A stretch of DNA of 64,000 nt from Paenibacillus sp. JDR-2 (GCF_000023585.1 NC_012914.1:2371001-2435000), one strand, 5' to 3'; numbered from the stretch's first letter, positions 45,293 to 54,158 are shown. The notes: generated from the letters alone by a model not told the origin. Made by a program: numbers and translations.

Positions 45293-46483
45293 TTAACGGA
45301 GGTTCGGAACATCAACTTCCGGATTTGTATCCGCTTCGTAGTCAATACCGTCGGTTTCGAAGCCGAACAGCTGGAAGAACTCGCGGCGGTAGCCTTCAAG
45401 ATCGGACAGCTCGTAAACATTTTCCGTGGTAATCTCGCTCCACAGCTTGTCTACCGCAGCTTGAACGTCTTCGCGCATTTCCCAGTCATCCATGCGGATG
45501 AGGCCTTTTTCGTCAACCGGAGTTGGGCCATCTACGTACAGGCGGGTAGCGAACATGCGGTACATTTGCTCGATGCAGCCCTCGTGAATGCCTTTTTCCT
45601 TCATTACTTTGAAGAGTGCCGAGATGTATAGCGGCACGACCGGAATGGCGGAGCTGGACTGCGTAACCAGCGCTTTGGCAACCGCTACATAAGCGCGTCC
45701 GCCAGTGGAGGACAGCTGCTCGGTCAGGTTGTGCGCCGTAGCTTCCAGATCATTTTTCGCGCGGCCAATTGTGCCGTCACGGTAAACCGCATGCGTAATT
45801 TCAGGACCAATGTACGAGTAAGCAATTGTTGTAGCGCCTTCAGCCAGAACGCCTGCTGCTTGGAGATCGTCGATCCACATTTGCCAGTCTTCGCCGCCCA
45901 TAACGGTAATCGTCTGGCTGATTTCTTCTTCCGTAGCCGGCTCAATCGTAGCTTCGGACACAACCCCGTTATGGAAGTTAACGGTTTTGTTCGAATAGGA
46001 TTGACCGATCGGCTTAATCACCGAGTTCAGCACTTCGCCGGTCTTCGGATGAACGCGGCGTGGTGCGGCAACGCTGTAGACGACCAGATCAACCGAGCCA
46101 AGCTCCGTGCGGATCAGATCGATCGTTCTTGCTTTGGTTTCGTCGGAGAATGCGTCGCCGGTGAGGCTGAAGGATTTCAGGCCGGATTCCGCGGCAGCCT
46201 TCTCGAAAGCAGCGGAGTTGTACCAGCCTGGCTTTGCCGTGCGGTTGCCTTCCGCGCCTTTGCTCGTAAATACGCCAACCGTATTTGCGCCTGCGCCAAA
46301 TGCCGCAACGATACGGGAAGCAAGACCATAACCCGTAGATGCACCGATAACAAGCACATTACGCGGACCTTTCAAATTAGGTTGAGATTGTACGTATTCC
46401 ACTTGGCGGTTAACTTGCTCTGCGCATCCAACCGGATGGGCGGTTGTACAAATAAAGCCGCGAGATTTCGGTTTAATGATCAT
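45293..46483 (-). CDS. fabV: Enoyl-[acyl-carrier-protein] reductase FabV / trans-2-enoyl-CoA reductase
   Basis: 396 aa from ATG at 46483, after AAAGGA; the longer frame to 46513 lacks a ribosome binding site. N-terminus MIIKPKSRGFICTTAHPVGC is highly characteristic. NADH-binding motif GASTGYGLASRI, and the catalytic Tyr-x8-Lys in YSYIGPEITHAVYRDG followed by TIGRAK. It reduces the enoyl double bond in the last step of fatty acid elongation. FabV enzymes are known for low triclosan sensitivity. It is a single gene. Confidence 0.95.
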   Translation of the reverse strand: MIIKPKSRGFICTTAHPVGCAEQVNRQVEYVQSQPNLKGPRNVLVIGASTGYGLASRIVAAFGAGANTVGVFTSKGAEGNRTAKPGWYNSAAFEKAAAESGLKSFSLTGDAFSDETKARTIDLIRTELGSVDLVVYSVAAPRRVHPKTGEVLNSVIKPIGQSYSNKTVNFHNGVVSEATIEPATEEEISQTITVMGGEDWQMWIDDLQAAGVLAEGATTIAYSYIGPEITHAVYRDGTIGRAKNDLEATAHNLTEQLSSTGGRAYVAVAKALVTQSSSAIPVVPLYISALFKVMKEKGIHEGCIEQMYRMFATRLYVDGPTPVDEKGLIRMDDWEMREDVQAAVDKLWSEITTENVYELSDLEGYRREFFQLFGFETDGIDYEADTNPEVDVPNLR

Positions 46484-46601
46484 ATGGTAAAATCCTTTCT
46501 TCATTAAAATCATAATTATAGGTTCAGTCCATTAAGACAAGCCATTTCTCATTTTACCGATTTTTAGCTCTAAAGGGAAGTTCACGCACAAAGGAAATCG
46601 C

Positions 46602-46652
46602 AAAAACAGGGCTAAGCCCGTTGAAACAGCGAATGCTGCAGGGTCAGCCCTT
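46602..46652 (-). terminator. Terminator after the SASP gene
   Basis: On the minus strand AGGGCT...AGCCCT with a long, partly paired loop, followed by TGTTTTTGC. Confidence 0.6.
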
Positions 46653-46677
46653 GTCGTGTAAGTATAGTACAGCTTTT

Positions 46678-46884
46678 CTAGTAGCGGCCAGCGATTTGCT
46701 GTTCAGCCATCTGGATGAGACGTTTGGTAATCGTTCCGCCGATGGAGCCCATATCGTGAGTAGTCATATTGCCGTAGTAGCCGTCAGCGGGAAGCTCTAT
46801 GCCAAGCTCTTGCGCGATCTCGAACTTTAGTTGTTCAAGCGCTGCGCGTGCATTTGGCACTAATAAGGATTTGCGGTTAGCCAT
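46678..46884 (-). CDS. Small acid-soluble spore protein, alpha/beta type
   Basis: 68 aa. Contains LKFEIAQELGI, the germination-protease cleavage region, and the conserved GNMTTHDMGSIGGTITKRLI of alpha/beta SASPs, which coat spore DNA. ATG follows TAGGAGG. It is the clearest proof that the organism sporulates. Expression is expected in the forespore (SigG). Confidence 0.96.
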   Translation of the reverse strand: MANRKSLLVPNARAALEQLKFEIAQELGIELPADGYYGNMTTHDMGSIGGTITKRLIQMAEQQIAGRY

Positions 46885-47075
46885 TGATTCCGCCTCCTAA
46901 AAAAATGGTCAGGATTAGACTAATTCATAACGTTATTATGCGATTCGCAAAAAGAATTATACGTAAATCAATCCTTTTTTTACCTTTGCGAAACGGTTTA
47001 TATAGGGGGAATGACTGTAATCCGGCCAAGTTGCATAAACTGGATATATTCCATACTGTAGGAGATGTGATACAG

Positions 47076-47375
47076 ATGAAGGATTTGTTCGGAAGAGCCG
47101 TATCGTTTGGACTTGGATTTGCGGTCACAAGCAAGGAGCAAGTTGAGAAGCTGGCGGAGGAATGGGTGCGAAAAGGCGAAATTACCAAAGCCGAATCGTC
47201 CGTATACGTCGATGAGCTGCTCAAGAAAGGCGAAGAAACACGCAATAAAATTGAAGAGATGATTCGTGAACGCGTCCAATCCGTTATTGGAGAAAAATAC
47301 GTAACAAGAGAGCGGTACGAGCAGTTGGAGCAGCGGGTGGCGGCGCTGGAGCATAAAGAAATACCTGTGGACTGA
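47076..47375 (+). CDS. Phasin-like / PHA synthesis regulator-like coiled-coil protein
   Basis: 99 aa from ATG at 47076, after AGGAGAT. The upstream open frame to 46884 has no support. The protein is highly charged and helical: MKDLFGRAVSFGLGFAVTSK, then EQVEKLAEEWVRKGEITKAE and a heptad-rich C-terminus (EQLEQRVAALE). It matches the small PhaI/phasin-like family often encoded next to AarF/UbiB kinases. Only 14 bp separate it from the kinase gene, so they are one operon. Function is unproven. Confidence 0.82.
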   Translation: MKDLFGRAVSFGLGFAVTSKEQVEKLAEEWVRKGEITKAESSVYVDELLKKGEETRNKIEEMIRERVQSVIGEKYVTRERYEQLEQRVAALEHKEIPVD

Positions 47376-47389
47376 TCTGAGGCGGATGT

Positions 47390-49057
47390 ATGAGCGTAAG
47401 ATCAAAATTCCGTCATTTGCAGCGTTATCGGGAGATCGCGATTGCTTTTGTCCGCAACGGCTTCGGGTATATCGCCAAAGATTTGGGACTGCCGGATACG
47501 GGACTGGTGCTGCGCGGCGGTGAGAGGCAAGGCATTCGCAAACGCGGAGTTGGCGAGCGGCTTCGCATGTTTCTGGAGGAGCTTGGACCAACCTTCGTTA
47601 AGCTGGGTCAAATGGCGAGCATAAGGCCAGACCTGATTCCTGCCGGCATTATCGCGGAGCTGGAGCAGCTGCAGGATCATGTTCAGCCTTTTTCATATTT
47701 GGAAGCCGTACATATTATTGAAGATGAACTAGGCTCGCCGCTTGAGCAGTTATTTGCCGAGTTCAGCGAAGAGCCGCTGGCTTCCGCGTCAATCGGGCAG
47801 GTGTACCGGGCCAAGCTGGTTGACGGCACAGTGGTAGCGGTCAAAGTGCAGCGCCCCCATATACAAAAGGTCATCGAGACGGATCTCGATATCTTGTCGG
47901 AGCTTGCAAGAGTCGCGGAGCATCGTCTCGAATGGGCGCGCAGCTACAGGCTTCGCGACATGATCGACGAAATTGCCAGAGCGCTTCGCGCCGAGCTCGA
48001 TTACGGGCTGGAGGCACGCAATGCGGAACGGTTCGCCGCCCAAAGCAGCAGATTTGACGGCATCATTATTCCTGCTGTGTATTGGGAGTATACAAGCAAG
48101 CTCGTTCTGACGATGGATTATGTGGAAGGCATCAAGCTGTCGGACCGCGAGCGTCTAGAACAAGGAGGATATGATCACAAAAAGCTTGCGGAGAGGTATT
48201 CCAAAGCCATCTTTCACCAGGTGCTGGTGGACGGTTTTTTTCATGGGGATCCGCATCCGGGCAATGTGCTGGCTCTGCCTGACGGGAACCTGGCTTTTCT
48301 TGATTTTGGGATGGTCGGAAGACTTACGCCTGACATGAAGCAGCATTTTGCCACCTTTGTAATCGGCCTGCGCAATCAAAGCACAAGTACGATTATCCGG
48401 GCGATTAACGGGATGGGCTTTATTCCCGATGATACGGACAGGAAGGCACTCCGTGCTGACGTGGACGAAATGAGGGATAAGTATTACAAAGTTCCCCTTA
48501 GCCAGGTCAAGATCGGGGAATCGGTGAATGAGCTGTTCGCGCTTGCTTTCCGCCATGGGATACGAATTCCGTCCGAGCTTACGCTGCTCGGCAAAACGTT
48601 CCTCACCCTGGAAGGCGTAGTGACAGCGCTTGACCCGGACTTCAGCGTGTTTGACGTCGCAGAGCCGTTTGGCCGGAAGCTGGTTATCGAGAAGCTGGAT
48701 CCGCGGCGGATCGCGCGCAAATGGGTGGATGATATCCCGGATTATCTGGAGCTGCTCTCGGATGTTCCGCTTAGTCTCCGGAGCGTGCTCAATATGATGC
48801 GAAGGGGCAGGCTGGGGCTAGATCTTGCCATTCCCGAGTTAAATGCCGTGCTGAAAAAGCTTGATCAAATCAGCAACCGGCTAAGCCTCAGTATTGTGCT
48901 ATTGTCGTTCAGCATTATTATGGTTGGCCTCATTATAGGCTCGTCGATGGGGCATCAGAGCACGCTGCTGTGGGATATACCGGCGATTGAGATCGGGTTT
49001 GGGATTGCTTCGATTCTGTTTGTGTGGTTAATTGTGGCAATCATACGAAGCAGATAG
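47390..49057 (+). CDS. ABC1/UbiB (AarF) family atypical kinase
   Basis: 555 aa. Family motifs: FVKLGQMASIRPDLIP (the KxGQ region), ASIGQVYRAKL (Ala-rich nucleotide loop), VAVKVQRPHI (Lys), HGDPHPGNVL, and LDFGMVGRL (DFG). Two C-terminal membrane helices (IVLLSFSIIMVGLIIGSSM and IGFGIASILFVWLIVAII). In ubiquinone makers UbiB supports quinone synthesis; Firmicutes use menaquinone, so here it is likely a lipid- or quinone-handling ATPase. It follows the phasin-like gene and is followed by structured repeat copy 3. Confidence 0.92.
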   Translation: MSVRSKFRHLQRYREIAIAFVRNGFGYIAKDLGLPDTGLVLRGGERQGIRKRGVGERLRMFLEELGPTFVKLGQMASIRPDLIPAGIIAELEQLQDHVQPFSYLEAVHIIEDELGSPLEQLFAEFSEEPLASASIGQVYRAKLVDGTVVAVKVQRPHIQKVIETDLDILSELARVAEHRLEWARSYRLRDMIDEIARALRAELDYGLEARNAERFAAQSSRFDGIIIPAVYWEYTSKLVLTMDYVEGIKLSDRERLEQGGYDHKKLAERYSKAIFHQVLVDGFFHGDPHPGNVLALPDGNLAFLDFGMVGRLTPDMKQHFATFVIGLRNQSTSTIIRAINGMGFIPDDTDRKALRADVDEMRDKYYKVPLSQVKIGESVNELFALAFRHGIRIPSELTLLGKTFLTLEGVVTALDPDFSVFDVAEPFGRKLVIEKLDPRRIARKWVDDIPDYLELLSDVPLSLRSVLNMMRRGRLGLDLAIPELNAVLKKLDQISNRLSLSIVLLSFSIIMVGLIIGSSMGHQSTLLWDIPAIEIGFGIASILFVWLIVAIIRSR

Positions 49058-49082
49058 TTATTTGTTTGATTAGGAATAACGG

Positions 49083-49190
49083 AATGTATCTCCTTCCGGC
49101 CGCTGTTGCCAGTATTTTACCTTTAACAATATTTATAGGTGGTAAAATACATGACAAAGGCGAACGCTACGCTCCTCCAGGAGATACATT
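49083..49190 (+). repeat. Structured 3'-UTR repeat element, copy 3
   Basis: Outer stem AATGTATCTCCT/AGGAGATACATT (12 bp perfect); conserved TCCGG then CCGCTGTTG; inner stem GTATTTTACC/GGTAAAATAC; conserved CAAAGGCGA then ACGCTACGCTCCTCC. It starts 25 nt after the UbiB stop; terminator follows 39 nt later. Confidence 0.88.
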
Positions 49191-49229
49191 GCCTCTATTC
49201 TTTATCAATTATTTTTTTGGGGAACATGT

Positions 49230-49263
49230 AAAGGAGCAGGGGGGATTCCCTGCTCCTTTTTTA
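49230..49263. terminator. Bidirectional terminator between UbiB and CotH genes
   Basis: AAAGGAGCAGGG / CCCTGCTCCTTT with a 6-nt loop and a T6 tail. Confidence 0.88.
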
Positions 49264-49267
49264 TGTC

Positions 49268-51067
49268 TTATAGTCTTCTGCGGTTGAAATATTTAATGAA
49301 CAGACAGGACAGGAGCAAGACAAGGATGGCGATACCGGCCGTAATGGCTTCGCGGGAGTTATCCTTCTCGGCAGTTTGATTGCCCATGCCCATTCCGGGG
49401 AAGCCCCCGCCGCCCATGCCGCCTTGGAATCCGTCCGGTGGCTGACCCATGCCGCCGCCCTGGAACCCGTCCGGCGGCCCGCCCATGTCGCCGCCCGGGA
49501 ATCCCATGCCATCGCCGCCTTGTGCTGCACCTTGCTGTTGGCCGCCGTTGGCGTTGCCAGTGCCGGTGCTGCCTTGGCTTTGCTGCGCCTCTGCGCCATT
49601 CGCGCCTTGTGCGGCAGCCGGAACCGCGCCTTGCTTGGTGTTCGCCGCGCCATTGGCGCCTTGCTGCGCCGCATTGCCGCCCGCAGCACCCTGCTGCTGC
49701 CCGCCTGCGTCAGCGGCATTTTGCTGACGGTTGCCGCCGCCACGCATGCCGCCACCGCCGCCAAAACCTCCGCCGCTGCCGGAGCCATCGCCCGAGGAGG
49801 CAATCGTGCCGTCAAGCTGCTGCGAGATATTGCTGATCATGCTTGCATTGGTCGAGATCAGCGATTTGACGCCCGCCTCATACTGCTCGTACGTATAGAA
49901 CGAGGAAGGATCCGCTTTTACATATGATGCAATCATCGTGTTAAGCTCATTTACTCTTGCCTGGAATTGCGAATCCGACAAGTAACCGTCAACGATCTTC
50001 TGGAGCATTTCATGGTACTTCTCTTTGTATTCATCCACGGCAAGCAGCTTCGCGATTAGCGGCCGGTCAGCCACCGCGCTTTGCGTAGGCTCGTCGATTA
50101 AGAGACTGCTTGAACCGCCGCCACCACCCATCATTCCCATGCCGCCAAAGGCCATATTATAATCCCATGGCAGAATCGAGAAGACGCCGTCATCTTCATA
50201 TAGATAATAGTTTTGCTTGTTGCTGCCCAGGTAGCTGTCCATATTATTGGTAGCTACGTTTAGGGCGATATACCCCAAGGCATCATCGACATTGATATAT
50301 TTCTCCAGATCGGTGCCGCTATTCAGCTCTTTCAGCATATCGATCAGAATGTCGTTATTGGATGATTTGGATTTTTGCGCAAGACCCGGGTAAGAATCAA
50401 GCTTGTCGTCAATCCAGAGCAGATCGCTGCCCGTACCCATAATGCCCTTGTACAAAGCGCCGTAAGAGTTGTCGAAATTGCGGTTCAGGTATTCGTCCCC
50501 GACTTGTTCAATCGCCAGGTAGAAGCCCCATAGCTTGTCATTGACATAGACGTTAACGAACGAAAACTTAGGAGTCGGCAGGCCCATTTGTTCCGCCAGC
50601 TCGTAGGTCAGAAATTCACGCATATAAGACGCATCGCTGTAATTGTTGTTCAGGTTGATTTTGCTGATGCCGCCAAGCGTTTGGTTCACGTATTCGTCAA
50701 AAGAGATCTTGAAGCTGTACCTGTCGGAATCCTCCATCTGCACAACGCTGCGCAGGCTTAGATTGCCCTTGGCGCGAATGCCGACATTATCGAAATGCTC
50801 TCCGTTATAATCGACGGACGCCGTGTGATATTCCTCGGCGCTGGCATTATCAATAATGTCCTGGAACTGATCTTCATCGATCGTAATTTTTACGTCGACG
50901 ACTTTATTTTTCGGAAACACGGTTTCGTCTAAAAACTGCTCCTCCTTGGTGGTAGCTTTGTTCTCAGCACTTTCTCCCTCATTGTTAGCTGTCGGCTTGG
51001 AGCCGCATCCTGTTAACCCGATGATCAGAATGATGGAGAAGAGCGTCAGTAAAAACTTCGCTTTCAT
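49268..51067 (-). CDS. CotH-family kinase lipoprotein
   Basis: 599 aa from ATG at 51067. Lipoprotein signal with lipobox LTGC. The CotH kinase domain occupies about residues 45-400 (VVDVKITIDEDQFQDII, VGIRAKGNLSLRS, LPWDYNMAFGG). About residues 420-560 are Gly/Gln/Ala/Pro-rich low complexity with imperfect repeats of the type PPDGFQGG. A C-terminal membrane helix (ITAGIAILVLLLSCLFIKYF) ends in RRR, so the protein is anchored outside the cell at both ends. It is the last gene of the VTC-DUF4956-CotH operon. CotH of Bacillus phosphorylates spore coat proteins; the substrate here is unknown. Confidence 0.9.
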   Translation of the reverse strand: MKAKFLLTLFSIILIIGLTGCGSKPTANNEGESAENKATTKEEQFLDETVFPKNKVVDVKITIDEDQFQDIIDNASAEEYHTASVDYNGEHFDNVGIRAKGNLSLRSVVQMEDSDRYSFKISFDEYVNQTLGGISKINLNNNYSDASYMREFLTYELAEQMGLPTPKFSFVNVYVNDKLWGFYLAIEQVGDEYLNRNFDNSYGALYKGIMGTGSDLLWIDDKLDSYPGLAQKSKSSNNDILIDMLKELNSGTDLEKYINVDDALGYIALNVATNNMDSYLGSNKQNYYLYEDDGVFSILPWDYNMAFGGMGMMGGGGGSSSLLIDEPTQSAVADRPLIAKLLAVDEYKEKYHEMLQKIVDGYLSDSQFQARVNELNTMIASYVKADPSSFYTYEQYEAGVKSLISTNASMISNISQQLDGTIASSGDGSGSGGGFGGGGGMRGGGNRQQNAADAGGQQQGAAGGNAAQQGANGAANTKQGAVPAAAQGANGAEAQQSQGSTGTGNANGGQQQGAAQGGDGMGFPGGDMGGPPDGFQGGGMGQPPDGFQGGMGGGGFPGMGMGNQTAEKDNSREAITAGIAILVLLLSCLFIKYFNRRRL

Positions 51068-51087
51068 CTTAAACACCATCCTGTCTT

Positions 51088-51795
51088 TTACGATACGTAA
51101 TCTCCGTTATAGCTGATCAGAACGGCATTGCGAACGCCGGCAATCTGCGACAGTTCGTTTACAAAACGTCCTTCCTGATCGTTCAGACGGACTTCCAGCG
51201 TAACTTCGATATTGCCTGCGGATACGGTTTTTTGCTTCACGTTATAACGTTTAACCATCTTGCCGACTTGTTGTTGCACGGCTTTTTCGCTCTCATCGTT
51301 CGCGCATTGAACAACCAGAAGGTACGGATTTTCCACCTTGCCGCCTTTTACGAACAGGAAGAGGACAAGTCCGATAATAACGGAACCAACTACGGCAAGG
51401 GTGAAGAAGCCTGCGCCGGTTACGATACCCGCAGCTGCTGCCCAGAACAGGAAGATCAGGTCGGTCGGGTCTTTAATTGGCGTACGGAAACGAACGATCG
51501 AGAGCGCGCCAACCATGCCGAGGGACAGAACGAGGTTCGAATTGACCGCCAGAATAACGACGGACGTAATGATAGTCATCCCGATCAGGGAGACGTTAAA
51601 GCTCTTGGAGTATAAAACTCCGCTAAAGATTCTCTTGTAAAGCGTGTAAATAAACAGACCGATTAAGAAAGAGATAGCGAGCGTAATCAGCATTTTCGAA
51701 ATATCGATGCTTGAATTGAAGTTGTCGAGGACCGAGCTTTTGAAAAGGTCGGAAAACGTATTGGTTGTATCGGTTGCGTTTGTTGTTGTATCCAT
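51088..51795 (-). CDS. DUF4956 membrane protein
   Basis: 235 aa. Three or four hydrophobic segments in the first 145 residues (MLITLAISFLIGLFIYTLY; IGMTIITSVVILAVNSNLVL; GMVGALSIVRFRTPIKDPTD between them), then a cytoplasmic C-terminal domain of ferredoxin-like character. The sequence GALSIVRFRTPIKDP is the family hallmark. It lies 4 bp after the VTC gene and 20 bp before the CotH gene. Function is unknown, but the three families are repeatedly neighbours, suggesting one membrane-linked system. Confidence 0.9.
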   Translation of the reverse strand: MDTTTNATDTTNTFSDLFKSSVLDNFNSSIDISKMLITLAISFLIGLFIYTLYKRIFSGVLYSKSFNVSLIGMTIITSVVILAVNSNLVLSLGMVGALSIVRFRTPIKDPTDLIFLFWAAAAGIVTGAGFFTLAVVGSVIIGLVLFLFVKGGKVENPYLLVVQCANDESEKAVQQQVGKMVKRYNVKQKTVSAGNIEVTLEVRLNDQEGRFVNELSQIAGVRNAVLISYNGDYVS

Positions 51796-51799
51796 TGGT

Positions 51800-52510
51800 T
51801 TAATAATCCTCCCACGAGTTATATTTCAGAAATTTACGGCAGATCACGTACTTGGACGCCGATTGCCGGTTCAGGCCTTCAAGCTGCAGCGCAGTCTGAA
51901 TGTAGCCCGGGATGTACTCGTCAAATTTCACTTCCAGGATGATGAGATCTTCATCAATCGCTTTAACGGGCGCCAGCTCGGGATCAAAAATATCCACCGC
52001 ATGCAGCCCGGTCCGCAGATCCTTGTCGAACGTAATCCGCACGTTGCCGTTGTGGCAGACATAAGGCTCGCGCACGTAATCGACGATGACTTTCGGACGC
52101 AGCAGATTGTCGTGCATTTCGTTGTAGATCTCCATAAGAAGCGGCTTGTCCGGTACGTTCAGAACCTCGTAATCACCTGCCATGATGCGGTTGTACATCT
52201 CTCTGGTAAGCGGCTCCTTCAACTTGGCGATGTAGTCCATCCGCTTAAGCTTTTTCTCGAAATGAATGACTTTGTCCTGGCCGTTGTAGATGCGGATCCG
52301 GTACTTCTTCCTGTCCCGGAAGCCGCCCAGCTTGTCGTTTAAGGCGGTATTGCTAAAATCGTCGAAATACAAGCTTCGGATATGGTATTCACCGGTTGAA
52401 CCAGCGTGCTCGTCGGGCTGCATCAGATTCCTTAACCGCTGGCGAATCGTGAAATATTGCAGATGGTTGATGAAAAATTTCAGCTCATTCCTGAATTTGA
52501 TCTTGCTCAC
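51800..52510 (-). CDS. VTC-domain polyphosphate polymerase-like protein
   Basis: 236 aa from GTG at 52510, 6 nt after GAGGTG. The N-terminal KFRNELKFFINHLQYFTIRQR, the Arg/Lys-rich RKKYRIRIYNG and FEKKLKRMDYIAK strands, and ILEVKFDEYIP match the triphosphate-tunnel VTC domain that makes polyphosphate from ATP in eukaryotic Vtc4. It is the first gene of the operon with DUF4956 and CotH. Polyphosphate synthesis here is inferred from family, not proved. Confidence 0.9.
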   Translation of the reverse strand: MSKIKFRNELKFFINHLQYFTIRQRLRNLMQPDEHAGSTGEYHIRSLYFDDFSNTALNDKLGGFRDRKKYRIRIYNGQDKVIHFEKKLKRMDYIAKLKEPLTREMYNRIMAGDYEVLNVPDKPLLMEIYNEMHDNLLRPKVIVDYVREPYVCHNGNVRITFDKDLRTGLHAVDIFDPELAPVKAIDEDLIILEVKFDEYIPGYIQTALQLEGLNRQSASKYVICRKFLKYNSWEDY

Positions 52511-52640
52511 TATTACACCTCGTTTCACTGTCGCGTTTGCCCTCGTTTACATTCTCTTAACAAAACTTATTGTATAGGCTGAGTCTGATGCTAATCTTAA
52601 CGCTGGCTGAAAGAATGCTGAATGTCTTCATGCGCACGGC

Positions 52641-52683
52641 AAAAAGGCTATCCCGCCATTTAATATGACGGGATAGCCTTTTT
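52641..52683 (-). terminator. Terminator after the OmpR-type two-component operon
   Basis: AAAAAGGCTATCCCG / CGGGATAGCCTTTTT with a 13-nt loop. Perfect 15-bp stem; usable in both directions. Confidence 0.88.
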
Positions 52684-54158
52684 CATCTATGAAGCGGCAG
52701 TCTGATCTGAAACGAGCTGCCTGACCATTCGCTACTGTCCACATGTATGGTGCCGTTATGCTTCGCGATAAGGGACTGGGTAATGGCAAGGCCAAGGCCT
52801 GTACCGCCGCTTTTGCGCGTTCGCGAGGATTCGCTCCGGTAGAATCGCTCGAATAGATGGGGCAGATGCTCCGGCGCTATGCCTGAGCCATTGTCGGACA
52901 CGGTTATAACCGCTTCAGCCGCTTCCGTATATAGCTTAAGGGACAAGCTGCCGGCATCCGGATCGGTATGCTGAACGGCATTCAGGAACAGATTCAGCAC
53001 CGCTTGCTTAAGCTGGTCGGGATGCCCGGACACCTGTATGCCCGGATTGATTTGCAGGCTGACGTTGCGAGTGCCGCCTAGTAGACGAAGCTGGGGCTCC
53101 ATTTCTTGCAGAAGCTTGTCCAGCCGGATCTCGATCCGTTCGGGCGAAGGGGCCAGGTCAAGCTTGGCGAGCAGGAGCAAATCCTCAACCAGCTTGTTGA
53201 TCCGTTTGGATTCCAGCTGCATGCTGGTTAGGGCGGAACGAAGCTGGTCCGGATTGGAAGCGGCCCCGCGCAGCAAGACTTCGATAAAGCCATGAATAGA
53301 CGTAAGCGGCGTTCGCAATTCATGCGATGCGTCCGCGATAAACCGTCTCATTCGTTCCGTTGTCTCCCGCTCGGCTTCAAAGGAAAGGTCAAGACGCTCC
53401 AGCATCCCGTTGAAGGCAACGGCAAGCTGGTCGATTTCCAGCTGCCCTTGATTCACGGGCAGTCTTTCGTTCAGATTGGCGGCGTCCGTCTGGCTGACCT
53501 TCTGCACGACGCTCGACAATGGCCGAAGCGTGCGGCGCAGCAGGGGAATATAGAACCATAAGCCGGCAGCCAGCGCAAGCACGGACAATCCGATAAAGAT
53601 CGCAAGCTGAGTCATCAGTATTTGCTTCAGAGAAGCGGTATCGGTTCCCGCCTGTATGATGCCGTCTGGATGTCCGGGAGGCCCCGTGACATGAAAGACG
53701 ACCAGCTGCTGCGTGCCTTTTTTGTCCGTCAAGATCCGGTAAGTACCATGCTGATTAGGCTGTTTAAGCAGCTCTTTATATTGCCCGGCCGATAATTGAG
53801 GCGCGTTAAGCTCGTCATCCCGCGACAGATCGGTAAATTCGCCATCAAGATTAATCGAGGCAAGCGACAAGCCCGGCTGATAATAAAAAGGTGCCGGTAT
53901 GGGAAGCTGCATAGGCGGCGAGCTGCCGGGCGGACTGCCGGCGCCGTTCCCGCCGCCGAACCGCTCACCGCCAAACCAATCATGGGGAAGCGAGATTAAT
54001 TGAGCATCCAACGCTTCGGCTTTATTTTTATATTGGAAATCCTTCATCAAGACATATTGCAAAATGCCAATCATAAGCAGCAGAGCCGCCATGACAAACA
54101 GAGAACGCTGAAGAAGCTGAAATCGGAGGGAGCGGGGGGCCAAGAACGATCGTCTCAT
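52683..54158 (-). CDS. Sensor histidine kinase (HisKA/HATPase, HAMP)
   Basis: 491 aa from ATG at 54158, after AGGATGG. TM1 at about residues 19-42 (LFVMAALLLMIGILQYVLM), an extracytoplasmic domain with a Gly/Pro-rich patch, TM2 around 190-215, HAMP, HisKA with FIADASHELRTPLTSIHGF (His phosphorylated), N-box VLNLFLNAVQHT, G1 DNGSGIAPEHL, and G2 GGTGLGLAI. It overlaps the regulator gene by 4 bp. The signal is unknown. Confidence 0.93.
   Translation of the reverse strand: MRRSFLAPRSLRFQLLQRSLFVMAALLLMIGILQYVLMKDFQYKNKAEALDAQLISLPHDWFGGERFGGGNGAGSPPGSSPPMQLPIPAPFYYQPGLSLASINLDGEFTDLSRDDELNAPQLSAGQYKELLKQPNQHGTYRILTDKKGTQQLVVFHVTGPPGHPDGIIQAGTDTASLKQILMTQLAIFIGLSVLALAAGLWFYIPLLRRTLRPLSSVVQKVSQTDAANLNERLPVNQGQLEIDQLAVAFNGMLERLDLSFEAERETTERMRRFIADASHELRTPLTSIHGFIEVLLRGAASNPDQLRSALTSMQLESKRINKLVEDLLLLAKLDLAPSPERIEIRLDKLLQEMEPQLRLLGGTRNVSLQINPGIQVSGHPDQLKQAVLNLFLNAVQHTDPDAGSLSLKLYTEAAEAVITVSDNGSGIAPEHLPHLFERFYRSESSRTRKSGGTGLGLAITQSLIAKHNGTIHVDSSEWSGSSFQIRLPLHR

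Noticed and set aside
21492..49190. The three structured repeats as ordinary terminators or as IS ends
   Set aside because: Each has its own separate T-run terminator downstream, and the outer stems differ in sequence between copies, unlike the fixed inverted ends of insertion sequences or MITEs. No flanking target duplication was seen.
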